DNA of 64,000 nt. It comes from Byssovorax sp. (GTDB taxonomy: Bacteria > Myxococcota_A > Polyangia > Polyangiales > Polyangiaceae). The stretch is taken from assembly GCA_025362495.1 (NCBI GenBank), contig JANYGI010000126.1, forward strand, positions 117,815 through 181,814. The letters are read 5' to 3'. Numbering within the stretch: the stretch's first letter is position 1; the number at the start of each line of letters is the position of its first letter. The position numbers were made by a program, and so were the translations under genes. The notes beneath the pieces were generated by a model, which saw only the letters and a program-made list of their open reading frames with translations, made no database searches and was not told the origin of the DNA. This document shows, piece after piece, positions 38,345-47,476 of this stretch.

Positions 38345-39192
38345 GGCGCTCTTTGTCAGCCGTCGGCTCGCCGGCGCTCGGAGCGGGGGCGCGGGCAGCG
38401 ATGGGGGCGGGCCAGGCCTGAGCGGCCCATTCCGGTGGTCGAAGCCACGACGAAACCCAGTCCTGGATTTCCGGGAGCTTGGCGATTGCGGCCTGCGCGA
38501 GCGGGCGATCACTGTCTTGAGCCGGCTTCAAAAGCATCTCTCGCACGATGCCGAGCCAGGGGCGCGATGGCGACAGGTGAGCTCGCAATCGCTCTTTCGT
38601 CTCCTCCGAGACCTCTGACTCCTGGATGACGCGCGCGAACAGGAACCTCAGATCTTTCGCAGCGTGAAGCCGTTCCCCATCGTAGAGCCGCAGGGCGAAG
38701 GCTACGCGCGTCGCCTGCGCTCGCTCTCTGCGGCCTGGCAAGGGACAGCCCATCGTCGCGCCCGTCAACGGATACCAGCTCAAGTAGTCGAGCGGCTCGT
38801 CACGCGTTGGATCGAGGAGCAACGGTGCGCCATCGAGCCCGAGCGGCATCGCCTCTCCGCGGGCGCTGTTGCAGTTGCGGCACACGGGGAGGAGGTTGTT
38901 CCAGCGAAACATCCGCGCCGGATAAGCCGACCTGGGAAAGACATGCTCGCCCGTGAGCGGCGCTATCTGCTCGCAGTAGGCACATTTGCCGTGGAAACAG
39001 GAGAAGAGCCACACCCAAGACCTTTTTCCCTGCCTCTTGTGGGTGTCTGGATCGGAACTCGTTCCAGCGCGACTTGATGAGCTTGATGCCCGGCGCGAGA
39101 TCCCTCCTGGCCTTGCGGTGGTTGTCGATCAGCGCACGCCCCGTGTCGGCATCGAGCACGCGCTTTGCCGGTGGGCGCTCGCCGCGGATCAT
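38328..39192 (-). pseudogene. HNH endonuclease (PtuB-like), frameshifted
   Basis: The start ATG (39192) overlaps the stop of the ATPase remnant (ATGA), giving MIRGERPPAKRVLDADTG in one frame. The HNH core lies one frame over, in the 38328-39014 ORF: HGKCAYCEQIAPLTGEHVFP, then NNLLPVCRNCNSARGE, with CxxC, central EH and the N..CxxC site complete. Joining the two frames near 39014-39029, next to A5 and G3 runs, gives a natural KKVLVWLFSCFHGKC transition, so one extra base explains the break. HNH proteins of this kind pair with ABC-type ATPases in Septu (PtuAB) defence. Internal initiation could still make the HNH half, so loss of function is likely, not proven. Confidence 0.7.
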
Positions 39193-39896
39193 CCGGCCTT
39201 GGGGAGCTCGGCGAGTGTCTCTTCCACGTACCGCGACATCTCCTCGTCCCGCTGCCGTTCCGCCAGCGTGTCGCCCGGCCCCGTCAAGCGCTCCCCGAGC
39301 TGCGCCTCCAGCGCCGTCAGCTCGTGCTGCTCGGCGGGCGAGAGTGCCTCCCATCTTTTCTTCGCGGCCAGCGCATGATAGCTCGCAAGCAGCTTCTCCG
39401 TCTCCTCGTCGCGCGTCTCGGCGAGGCCGAAGAGCGGGCTCAAGAGGATCTGCTCGACGCGCCACCCCTTGACCGAAGGCTCCGGCTGCTAGAGACGCAC
39501 CGGGCCGCCATCGTCGCCTTGCCGCAGGACGAAGAGCCCACGGTCACTCGCCGTCTGGGCGATGAACGGGCTGTGGCTGGTGACGATGAACTGCATCCTG
39601 GGAAACACCTCTCGCAGGCGCCGCCCGGCGATGTCGGCCTTACCTGCAACGATCTCCGCTGTCACCAGCGCATGATCGGCGCCTTGACGCACGTATCCCC
39701 GAGGCGTGAGCAGCTCGCGGGTGGCGACGTCCCCGAGCAGGGCCAGAGCCATTGCCTGCAGCAGTGTGCTCTTGCCCGTGCCGTTGCCGCCCAGCAGGAC
39801 GATCCACCCGCTGTAGTCGCCGTTCTCCCCGGGGAAATCGATCTCGAGGGAGTCGAAGCACTTCAGTTGCTTCACGATCAGCTTCTTCAGGTACAT
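39189..39896 (-). pseudogene. ABC/AAA15-type ATPase (PtuA-like), internally deleted with in-frame stop
   Basis: From the ATG at 39896 the product begins MYLKKLIVKQLKCFDSLEID with Walker A LLGGNGTGKST near residue 30. After LVTAEIVAGKADIAGRR it passes directly into LREVFPRMQFIVTSHSPFI, which in intact relatives is the C-terminal D-loop/H-loop region. The ABC signature and Walker B, which should lie between, are missing. A TAG stop follows at 39489-39491. The same frame then continues without shift through QPEPSVKGWRVEQIL and SPLFGLAETRDEE to 39189, a typical C-terminal end of these ATPases. The track's 84-aa ORF (39189-39443) is that separated tail. Two lesions in one gene point to decay. Confidence 0.72.
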
Positions 39897-40164
39897 CGCG
39901 CCCTCACGGTAGTCGATTTCACCGTCCACGGGGTACGCGTTGCCGGAGATTTTGCTCGGGGAACGGGCTGCGTCAAGAGCGCGTCTCCGCACCATCAGCC
40001 GACGGGGTGACGGTCGCGCGGAGCTGGCTGCCGGACGCGTGCGTCAGGGTACGGGGTGGCGTCCAGCCCCAGCGGGCGCCGGCACTCTGCATGCCGTGAT
40101 GACCGAAGTGGCGTCCGCGCGCCGCCCCGATCCTCTCCTCCGCTCCGCGCGGTGGGCCCGCTCT

Positions 40165-41748
40165 CTACGGCGTGAACACGCCGGAGACCGCCGTCGCCGT
40201 GCCGCCCGTCGTGGCGGGCTTGAACGGCGACGTCACCGAGCCCGCGGTCTGCGCGGTGATCCGTACGAAGTACGATGAGCCGCTCGCCAGCATGCCCGGC
40301 GGCAGCGTGACGCTCGTCCCCTGCGTGAAGAAGCGCCCGGCGAAATGACCGGCGCTGACGGCCTCGTCGATCAGGCGCACGTTGACCTGGTAAAGCACGC
40401 TCGTCCCCAGGGTCGGCGCGCTCCAGCTCAGCACGGGAGTCAGGCCGACTCCGGTGTTCACCGCAAAGGCATCCTTCCCGCCGACCTTCAGCGCCGAGGG
40501 CGGCGAGATGAGCGGCTTGACCGCGCCGGCGGCGACGTCGGTGACCGTGCCGGAGAGATCGATCGTGGTGTGAGCGTGCTTCATCGTCGCGGTGCCCGGG
40601 ACGAGGTAAGGCACCGAGAAATCGGCGTAGATGAAGGCCTCGGGGCCCCAGCTTGCCGGGAAGGGGTCGCCGTACGCGAGCTTCAACGACACGTCGTCCA
40701 CGCCGGCGTCGCTGCCGTAGAGGATCGTCGGTACGTAGGAGTTCGTCGACCGCGTCGCGCCGCCCGGCTCGCCGAACACGTAGACCGAGCAGGTCGTGAC
40801 GGCGGCGGTCGGATTCACCGCTGACGCGAGGCCGGCGAAGAGCGACCGCTTCCAGTCGAGAGTGACAGTCTTCTGGGTCACGTCGGTGAAGGCGCCGGCC
40901 AGAGGAGTCGTCGCCCCGTCGAGCAGCGAGAATGCCGCCGGCTGGAAGCTCTTGCCGATCGAGTCGTAAGAAAACGTCCCCGAGGTGAGAGTGACGAGCT
41001 GCGTGAAGTACGTCGCGTCGCTCTTGGCCGCTTCGATCTGGTTGGGCACAAAGAGAGCAGCGGCGTCGGTCGACAGGGCGGTGAGCGCGGTGTCGCCAGC
41101 GGTGGGGACCGTCATCGCCGCGGCGAGGAGATCGCCCCCGGCGGCCGCGCCTTGCGAGTAGATCTCCAGAGTGTCGAGGTCGTCCCAGGGCGCCATGCCC
41201 GTCAGGTTGAGAACCAGGTTGGTGGGCGACGTGGTGATCGGTTTGACGTCTTGCCGGCCCGCGTAGAAGTAGCCCAGATCGAGCGTGCGCTGGTCGGTGA
41301 CGATGAAGGTGTCAGTCGATCCGGCGCTCTGGAGCCCGACGTAGACCGTGCCCGCAGGCACGTTCGGGATCTTGAAGCTCCCGTCGGGAGCGACGGTGCC
41401 GGTGATCGTCGTGAACGTGTTGCCCGAGGGGACGAGCGCAATCGGCGTCCCTGCGAGGTTGGGGACCGCGGTGTCGCTGCCCTGGTTGATGTAGGTGTCG
41501 ACGATGGTGCCGGTGATGTCGCTCGCCGGCCCGCCCGTGCCCGTCGACGCGCTCGACGACGCGCCGGAGGAGCTCGCCGCGCCCCCGGTGCTGGAGGTGG
41601 TGTCACCGCTGCTCGTGGAGGAGCCGCCGCCGGCGCCTCCCGCGCCGGTGGAGCCGCTCGCGCCTGTGGTCGTCGTGCCGCCGTCGCTGCAGCCGCCGAG
41701 GGTGAGCGCGAGAAAGAGACTGCCCGATACTGAAGGAAGATAACGCAT
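40165..41748 (-). CDS. Lipoprotein with carboxypeptidase-regulatory-like and Fn3-like regions
   Basis: The internal ATG (MRYLPSVSGSLFLALTLGGCS) gives a type II signal peptide with lipobox TLGGC; 527 aa. About 50 residues of Thr/Ser/Gly/Ala linker follow. Then comes a beta-sandwich segment, ITGTIVDTYINQGSDTAVPN to GSFKIPNVPAGTVYVGLQ, of the carboxypeptidase regulatory-like kind. The C-terminal ~120 residues (PVLSWSAPTLGTSVLYQVNV, GSSYFVRITAQT) look like fibronectin type III. No catalytic domain is seen. Surface-exposed adhesion or scaffold role is possible. The 268-bp gap between it and the ATPase remnant holds no gene I can support. Confidence 0.8.
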   Translation of the reverse strand: MRYLPSVSGSLFLALTLGGCSDGGTTTTGASGSTGAGGAGGGSSTSSGDTTSSTGGAASSSGASSSASTGTGGPASDITGTIVDTYINQGSDTAVPNLAGTPIALVPSGNTFTTITGTVAPDGSFKIPNVPAGTVYVGLQSAGSTDTFIVTDQRTLDLGYFYAGRQDVKPITTSPTNLVLNLTGMAPWDDLDTLEIYSQGAAAGGDLLAAAMTVPTAGDTALTALSTDAAALFVPNQIEAAKSDATYFTQLVTLTSGTFSYDSIGKSFQPAAFSLLDGATTPLAGAFTDVTQKTVTLDWKRSLFAGLASAVNPTAAVTTCSVYVFGEPGGATRSTNSYVPTILYGSDAGVDDVSLKLAYGDPFPASWGPEAFIYADFSVPYLVPGTATMKHAHTTIDLSGTVTDVAAGAVKPLISPPSALKVGGKDAFAVNTGVGLTPVLSWSAPTLGTSVLYQVNVRLIDEAVSAGHFAGRFFTQGTSVTLPPGMLASGSSYFVRITAQTAGSVTSPFKPATTGGTATAVSGVFTP

Positions 41749-41910
41749 GCCCCGGTGTATCCGTGAAACCTCCACGGCGCAACCGCCGTTCACGGGCGCC
41801 CGGGCTCGATTCCCGACTTCGTGAGCGGTCCGGCCGCGCCCGCCCCGTCACGGGCCTTGCGAGGCGCGAGGCGTTCTGTCACCTTCGGCGGTCCCCGTGG
41901 GTGAACGATC

Positions 41911-42102
41911 ATGATCTCGATTCGCTCGCTCCTCGATGCTCTCGCCTCCGCCGAGCCGGCGGCCGCGCAAAGCGGCCTCGTGCAGCGCCTCGCCGCGCGA
42001 CGGGCCGAGATCCGCGACGAGCAGTGGAGTCGCTTCCCCGAGCTCCGCACCTGGGTGACGGCGGGGTGGACTCCACCCGTTCTCGCGGCCGATCTCTGCT
42101 AG
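41911..42102 (+). CDS. Small hypothetical protein
   Basis: A 63-aa ORF, MISIRSLLDALASAEPAAAQ to AGWTPPVLAADLC, preceded by GGTGA at 7 nt. Its TAG lies 13 bp before the ATG of the next lipoprotein on the same strand. Composition is helical and plausible. No family recognised; a chance ORF is possible. Confidence 0.4.
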   Translation: MISIRSLLDALASAEPAAAQSGLVQRLAARRAEIRDEQWSRFPELRTWVTAGWTPPVLAADLC

Positions 42103-42115
42103 CGTCGCCGTCGCC

Positions 42116-43333
42116 ATGCGCACGACGACGGCCGCCATCTCCGCGTTCCTCTCGCTCCACGCGCTCGGGTGTCGCTCTCCGGAGACGACGCGTCCCGACG
42201 CTGCGGCCTCGTCGAGCCCTCTGCCGGTCGCCGCGTCGGCCAGGGCGCCGACGCCGAGCGCGCTGCCCGATGGGTGCGCGCGCGGCACGCAGGCCTGCGG
42301 CAAGCTGAAGCCAGGGCCGTATTCCCCGCCGCCCGTCGGCGCTCCGGCGACTCCCGACGTCGCCCCGACGCCGAGCGCCGCCGCGCCGCGCAAGTTCGGC
42401 ACGATCGACGACTGGGTGAAGGCCTATTCGGGCGATGGCGGGGCCGAAAACAAGCGCCCTCCGCGGCTCGGCGTCCTCGCCGATCTCCCCGATTTGCCCC
42501 GCACCACGCTCGTTTACGTGCGCTCCACCCGGATTGTCCGCGTCGACTTTCCCGGCGCCGTCGAGAAGGTCCTCACGAGCGGTCCGTCCGCCAACCGATC
42601 TCCGCGCTGGACGCGCGACGCGCGCTTCCTCTTCTTTCTCAGCAACCGTGACGGCGGCGTCGAGAAGATCTTCCGCATGCGCGCCGACGGCTCGAACGTC
42701 GAGGCCGTCTCCAGGGCGGTTCGCTCGGGCCACGTCGACATCGAATGGGCGATATCCGACGATGGATCCCACGTGGCCTATGTCCCCGGGGACTTGCCCG
42801 AGGTGAGCGAGCTGCATCTGGTCGACGTCGCCACCAGGGCCGACGAGGTGGCCTTTCGCGACGTGCAGTTCGCCGATCTCGGCTTCGCGCGCGACGGCAA
42901 GACGCTCTTCGTCGTCCACGGCTGGTCCTCGCCGCCGGGCACCGACCACGCACGGACGATGAGCTCGCTCGACGTCGCCACCCACGCTCTCAAGAAGCTC
43001 CCGAGCACGGGAGTCACCGAGATCACCTCTCCGCAGGAGCTCGCCGACGGCCGCCTGCTCTTCGTCGCCAGCATGGATTTCTCCATGGCCGGTCGCGAGC
43101 CGCGGATGCACGTGATGCCGAAGGGCGGCGGCGCCTGGGCCGACATCAACCCGCTGAGCGCGCCTGCCGGCTACATTCATCCGGTCGTGTCGCCCGATGG
43201 CAAGAAGATCGCCGTGGCCGAGAGCCGACGTGAGGGCGGCTTCGGGGCAGACTGGCAGGTCGACGTCGAGGTCGTGCCCTTCGACGCCGGCCCGGGGCGC
43301 CGCCTCACCCCGGATTTCCCGCGCCCGTTCTAA
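42116..43333 (+). CDS. WD40-like (PD40) beta-propeller lipoprotein, interrupted by a stop near its end
   Basis: The N-terminus MRTTTAAISAFLSLHALGCRS is a lipoprotein signal. After ~100 residues of Pro/Ala linker come TolB-like PD40 strands: NRSPRWTRDARFLFFLSNRD, ISDDGSHVAYVPGDL and GYIHPVVSPDGKKIAVAES. The reading frame ends at TAA (43331-43333) after RRLTPDFPRPF. The same frame resumes at the next codon with THPSWATDSRHLAFE, a further PD40 repeat, up to TGA at 43522. The gene therefore seems to have lost its last blade through one nonsense change, or the stop is a sequencing error. Role unknown; probably an envelope protein. Confidence 0.8.
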   Translation: MRTTTAAISAFLSLHALGCRSPETTRPDAAASSSPLPVAASARAPTPSALPDGCARGTQACGKLKPGPYSPPPVGAPATPDVAPTPSAAAPRKFGTIDDWVKAYSGDGGAENKRPPRLGVLADLPDLPRTTLVYVRSTRIVRVDFPGAVEKVLTSGPSANRSPRWTRDARFLFFLSNRDGGVEKIFRMRADGSNVEAVSRAVRSGHVDIEWAISDDGSHVAYVPGDLPEVSELHLVDVATRADEVAFRDVQFADLGFARDGKTLFVVHGWSSPPGTDHARTMSSLDVATHALKKLPSTGVTEITSPQELADGRLLFVASMDFSMAGREPRMHVMPKGGGAWADINPLSAPAGYIHPVVSPDGKKIAVAESRREGGFGADWQVDVEVVPFDAGPGRRLTPDFPRPF

Positions 43334-43522
43334 TCGGCCACGCACCCGAGCTGGGCCACCGACAGCCGACACCTGGCCTTCGAGCTCTCGCTCTGCCCGT
43401 ACGTCGGGTGTGATCTCACGGTCCGCAGCGTCGTCCTCGTCGACACCGCCGCTGCGACACCCAAGCTCGCGTTCGTCGGCTACGGCGGCTCTCCGGAGAT
43501 AGCCCCGGTCACACCGCCCTGA
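43334..43522 (+). other. In-frame 3' continuation of the PD40 lipoprotein beyond the TAA
   Basis: Sixty-two codons in the same frame as the upstream gene carry HPSWATDSRHLAFELSLCPY and LTVRSVVLVDTAAATPKLAF, which is PD40-like. There is no start codon or ribosome site to make it an independent gene. The match of frame and fold is the evidence that this was part of one 468-codon gene. Confidence 0.65.
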
Positions 43523-43613
43523 CCGGACGCTGCTCCCCGCGCCCGGGGCTCGCTCGCGCCCGGATTCCCCTCTTGCCGCTCGGCGGTCGTTCGCTTATGA
43601 AGGGCGGAGGAGG

Positions 43614-44246
43614 ATGGCAATGTCAATCACGTTCTATTACAGCGCTCGTTCCAACGCCGATCGGATCCTGGCCTCGCTCGAGGAGCTCGGCGTCCCGTAC
43701 GAGAAGGTCAGCGTCGATCTCCGCGCCGGCGCCCAGAAGAAGCCCGAGTTCCTGGCCCTCAACCCCAACGGCATGGTGCCGACGATCGTCATCGACGGCC
43801 AGCCGATGTTCGAATCGGTGGCGATCCAGATCGCCCTCGGCGAGCGCTACGGCGTCGCCAAGGGCCTGTGGCCGGCGCTGGGCTCCGCCGAGCACCTCCA
43901 GGCGCTCACCTGGCTCGTCTGGGGCCAGGTCACGCTCGGGACCTCGGTGATGCGCTACATGCAGAACACGAGCGAATTCTTCCCGAAAGAGCTCCAGCAC
44001 GCCGGCCAGGCCGAGGCCGCGCTGAAGAGCATTCACGCCCAGCTCGGCATCCTCGAGGCGCGCCTGTCCACGCAGGCGTTCCTCACCGGCGACCGCTTCA
44101 CCCTCGCCGATCTCGACGTCGTCGCCGTCCTCGGCTGGGCCATCCACGCCGGGAAGATCGACATCTCCGCCTATCCGAAGCTCGGGGCCTGGATTGGCAC
44201 CGTCAGCCAGCGGCCCGCCATGCGCGCGGGCATGTCCGCGACCTGA
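43614..44246 (+). CDS. Glutathione S-transferase family protein
   Basis: A 210-aa protein of typical length. The thioredoxin-like N-terminal domain is clear: SITFYYSARSNADRILASLEELGVPYEKV, then NPNGMVPTIVIDG with the cis-Pro, then ESVAIQIALGERYG (Glu-Ser glutathione site). The helical C-terminal domain holds FLTGDRFTLADLDVVAVLGWA with the N-capping motif. The catalytic Tyr/Ser is probably in YYSARSN. It conjugates or reduces with glutathione in the cytoplasm; substrate unknown. ATG overlaps GGAGGATGGCAATG with a good GGAGG site. Confidence 0.95.
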   Translation: MAMSITFYYSARSNADRILASLEELGVPYEKVSVDLRAGAQKKPEFLALNPNGMVPTIVIDGQPMFESVAIQIALGERYGVAKGLWPALGSAEHLQALTWLVWGQVTLGTSVMRYMQNTSEFFPKELQHAGQAEAALKSIHAQLGILEARLSTQAFLTGDRFTLADLDVVAVLGWAIHAGKIDISAYPKLGAWIGTVSQRPAMRAGMSAT

Positions 44247-44259
44247 TCTCCAGAGGGCT

Positions 44260-44385
44260 TCACGCCGCGACGATCGCGGCGATATCGCCGACGATCCTGC
44301 CCTCGTGGACTGGCACGCACGAGGGCGGGAGATCGGCGACGAGCTCCATCCCCCGCTCCCGAGCGGTGGTGATGAAGTGCTCCAA
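44260..44385 (-). pseudogene. Possible C-terminal gene fragment
   Basis: A 41-codon run from a TTG, EHFITTARERGMELVADL onward, then VPVHEGRIVGDIAAIVAA and a stop, reads like the end of a real protein. It is cut upstream by a TGA. No family can be assigned and chance cannot be excluded. The rest of the ~400-bp gap between the GST and the FG-GAP remnant (44386-44653) shows nothing I can support. Confidence 0.2.
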
Positions 44386-44653
44386 TCCTCAGAGGCACGC
44401 TCCCGGCACGTCGTCCGGCGGCCCGCGCTCCCGTGTTCACCTGAAGAGCCTCTTTGCGCACGTCGCCGCGCCGGATGCGCGTCCGATGGTGGTTGGAGCG
44501 TCCGGCCTGAAAAGGCGCGTTTGCCGGTGGTGGCGGCCACCCGAGCGTGCACGCGCGTACAAATTCGTCTCAAGTGCGCCGCGATCACGTCGTAGTGCCC
44601 GCTTCACCTATCCATTTGTCGGAACACGCGATCTCGCGACGGTTCAAGGCACC

Positions 44654-45021
44654 ATGAAGAGAGTATTCGCACTCACAGTGCTATCCCTCGGGCTGCTCGC
44701 CGGGTCGACGGGGTGCGAGGTCATCTCGTCGATCGATCGCAGCAATACGGCACGGGCGCCACGCCCTGGTCGCTCATCGCCGCTGATCTCACGGGCGACG
44801 GCATCCCCGACCTCGCGGTCGCGAACATCGACGACGCGACGGTGAGCGTGCTGGTGAACCAGGGCAATGGCACCTTCGCCGCCAGCGTCGATCACGCGGT
44901 GGGCGGGGATCCGGTGTCGGTCGTCGCCCGCGACCTCAACAACGATGGTCGACGCGACGTGGTCGTGGCCGACTACTCGAGCAACGACGTGAGCATCGTC
45001 TACGGACACTGCGGGCCGTGA
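44654..45021 (+). pseudogene. FG-GAP/VCBS-repeat lipoprotein, frameshifted remnant
   Basis: The ATG at 44654 begins a good lipoprotein signal, MKRVFALTVLSLGLLAGSTGC. After about 30 codons the frame turns into Arg/Ser-rich nonsense. In a second frame (track ORF 44713-45021) are two VCBS/FG-GAP repeats: AADLTGDGIPDLAVANIDD and ARDLNNDGRRDVVVADYSS, with their Asp-rich calcium loops, ending YGHCGP. The switch point is near 44735. Intact members have many repeats, so an internal deletion that joined the signal peptide to the last two repeats out of frame is the simplest history. Confidence 0.65.
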
Positions 45022-45033
45022 CCCCCGGGTTCG

Positions 45034-46143
45034 TCAGCCGGAGCCGAACACCCGGCTGACGAACCACACCAGACCCGCCACGGTGATCGCCCCGCTGATC
45101 ACCTTCACCCCCTGGTCGCGGAAGATCGCTCGCTTCCGCGCCAGGTAGATCAGCGGCAGCACCAGGGCGAGCACCGCGAGCTGCCCGGCCTCCACACCCA
45201 CGTTGAAGAGCACCAGCGCATAGGGCACGTCGGCCTTCGGCATCTCCACCGCCTGGAGCGCGCCCGCGAAGCCGAAGCCGTGAATCAGGCCGAAAGGAAA
45301 GGTGATCCTCCACCGCTTCTCGGCGTTCTTCACGAAGAAATTCTCCACCCCGACATAGGCAATCGAGAGCGCGATCGCCGGCTCGACGATCCGCGGGCTC
45401 GGCGCCCAGACGCCCAGCGCCGCCAGCGCCAGCGTGATCGAGTGAGCCAGCGTGAAGGCCGTGACCACCATCAGGAGCGAGCGGAGGCGGCCACCGACGA
45501 TCACCAGGCCGAGCAGGAAGACCAGGTGATCGTACCCCGTGAGGATGTGCTCTACCCCCATCGGAAAGAACGAGAGCTTGCCGCGATACGAGGCCTTCGG
45601 CGGCGCGGCGCCGGCCTCGGCCGGGGTCGACGTGAACGAGAAGCGGAGGTTGCGCTGGAAGAGCACGGCGTCGGAGGGGCCGCTCGGGCCGGCGAAATGC
45701 GCCAGGTGGCGGTGGCCGAACGGGAGATCTTCGAGCAAGCCCACCTCGACATCGACCGCGCTCACGGGCGCGGGGCAACGGTACGTCGCGCGCAGGGTGA
45801 CGCCGTCGTCCTCGGCGAGGCGCGCTTCGGTCAGCTCTCCGGGGCAGGCGACGCCGTCGCCCTTTATCTTGATTCTCCCGACCAGCGCGCCGTTCAGCCC
45901 GTCGTGATCCCGGGCTATCTCCGCCTCGGTGAGCGCGCCGTCGTGATCGGCGTCGAGCCCCGCCACGAGCGAGAGGACGTCGCGCCGCGCGAAGGTGAGC
46001 TGCGCGGTCACGCTGGCGCCGGAGGCGGCGTATTCGCCGCGCGAGAGGCCGACCTCGTGGGCCGCCGCGGGCCGCGCCACGCTGGAGATCAGGAGAACGG
46101 CGAACGCTGCGAGGGCGAGCCCCGTGCGGTGGAGTACGGGCAT
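45034..46143 (-). CDS. HupE/UreJ family membrane protein
   Basis: A 369-aa protein. A signal peptide (LALAAFAVLLISSVARPAAAHEVG) is followed by a ~160-residue periplasmic beta domain containing an EF-hand-like loop, DADHDGALTEAEI. From ~190 there are about six TM helices with the family's conserved motifs GVEHILTGYDHLVFLLGLV, FTLAHSITLALAALG and FGLIHGFGFAGAL. These His residues match the metal-binding positions of HupE, a nickel permease; this larger version with an N-terminal extracytoplasmic domain is common in genome annotation but not characterised. It lies 1.3 kb downstream of the DUF4331 genes, with one opposite-strand gene between. Confidence 0.88.
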   Translation of the reverse strand: MPVLHRTGLALAAFAVLLISSVARPAAAHEVGLSRGEYAASGASVTAQLTFARRDVLSLVAGLDADHDGALTEAEIARDHDGLNGALVGRIKIKGDGVACPGELTEARLAEDDGVTLRATYRCPAPVSAVDVEVGLLEDLPFGHRHLAHFAGPSGPSDAVLFQRNLRFSFTSTPAEAGAAPPKASYRGKLSFFPMGVEHILTGYDHLVFLLGLVIVGGRLRSLLMVVTAFTLAHSITLALAALGVWAPSPRIVEPAIALSIAYVGVENFFVKNAEKRWRITFPFGLIHGFGFAGALQAVEMPKADVPYALVLFNVGVEAGQLAVLALVLPLIYLARKRAIFRDQGVKVISGAITVAGLVWFVSRVFGSG

Positions 46144-46218
46144 CGGGCGGCTCTACGGGTTGCGAGGGATCTCGGTTGCTCGTGCGACGAGGTTGACGTC
46201 GGGTAGGATGCGCACCCC

Positions 46219-47283
46219 ATGACGCTCTCCGCAAGACATTCACGGCGTCGATCCAGCCTCCGCGGGCGGTGGCTCGTCGTCGCGGCCCCGATCGCGCTCC
46301 TCGTTCCCGTCACCGCCGGCGGCTGCACGTGCTCCAGAGTCGACAGCGATCCGGCGGTCGCCGCGAGCGCTGCGCCCACGGCGACGGCTGCCGCGACGTC
46401 GAGGCCCGACAGCGATGTGCGGCCGGTTTACCCGGTCGACGCGGGCCCGCCGGAGCCGCTGGCCGTCCGCTTCTGCGAGGCCGTGCAGACGTTGCCCGAG
46501 AAGCGCCGCGGCGAGTGCTGCGCCGGCGCCCGCGTCGGTATCGCGCCCGTCGACGCCTGCGTGCGCACGATGAGCTACGCGATCGCGCAGCAGGCGATCA
46601 CCGTCGACGCGGCCGACGTCGATCGCTGCGCCGCGGCGATGAAGGCGGCGACGACGGGCTGCGACTGGGTGACGCCCCTGGCGATCCCGATCCCGCCGGC
46701 GTGCGTCGGGATCATGAAGGGCAAGCTCGCGGACAAGGCCCCGTGTCGATCCTCGCTCGAGTGCGCGGCAGGGCAGCGCTGTCAGGGCCTCTCGGCGACC
46801 GATCTCGGCGTGTGCGGCGGCCCGCGCCCGGCGCGCTTTCAGTGCGGAGTCGGCGTCGACACGCTCGCGGCGTACACGCGGCAAGACCACGTCGATCGCG
46901 ATCACCCGGAGTGCGAGGGTCGCTGTTCGCGAGGCAGCTGCGAGGACGCGATCGCGCTCGGCGCCGAGTGCAAGAGCGACTCGCAGTGCGGGAAGAACCG
47001 CTGTCTGTCGGGCAAATGCGTCGACGCCGCGCGGTCGCTGCCGGCGCTCGGCGCCGCGTGCCCCGGCGGCCTGTGCGCGCCCGGGGCGGGCTGCGTCAAC
47101 GCCGTATGCGTCGCTCCGAAGGCCGAGGGCGAGGCGTGCAGCTCACGTGGGGAGTGTCGCGGCGACTGCGTCCGCGGAGACGCGGGCCCGGAGGGCACGT
47201 GCGCGATGCGCTGCCCCTCGTTCGCGTTGCCGCTGCGAGCCCCGCCGGAGCGCCGGAAGATCTCCCCGATGAAGGCGCGCTGA
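46219..47283 (+). CDS. Cys-rich Dickkopf/EGF-like lipoprotein
   Basis: A 354-aa protein with an Arg-rich N-region, a hydrophobic core and a lipobox VTAGGC-TC. A short Ala/Thr linker precedes about 300 residues holding ~28 Cys. The C-terminal half repeats CRSSLECAAGQRC, CKSDSQCGKNRCLSGKCV and CSSRGECRGDCVRG, the small disulfide-knot units common in myxobacterial surface lipoproteins. Divergent from HupE with 75 bp between starts. Function unknown. Confidence 0.82.
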   Translation: MTLSARHSRRRSSLRGRWLVVAAPIALLVPVTAGGCTCSRVDSDPAVAASAAPTATAAATSRPDSDVRPVYPVDAGPPEPLAVRFCEAVQTLPEKRRGECCAGARVGIAPVDACVRTMSYAIAQQAITVDAADVDRCAAAMKAATTGCDWVTPLAIPIPPACVGIMKGKLADKAPCRSSLECAAGQRCQGLSATDLGVCGGPRPARFQCGVGVDTLAAYTRQDHVDRDHPECEGRCSRGSCEDAIALGAECKSDSQCGKNRCLSGKCVDAARSLPALGAACPGGLCAPGAGCVNAVCVAPKAEGEACSSRGECRGDCVRGDAGPEGTCAMRCPSFALPLRAPPERRKISPMKAR

Positions 47284-47476
47284 GGAAAGCGCTCTGCTGC
47301 TCGCCGCCCGCCTGCGACGAGGAGGCCATTCGACCGGTGAAGCGGGTCCGACTCTCTCTGCGCATCCCCCCGTCATCGGAGGGAAGCGCGAGAGATGAAG
47401 GACAATTCGAGCGCCTGCGGGAGATCGCGCCGGATCCGCGATGTGGTCGGCTCACGCTCCCGTCAGGCGCCCTCGG

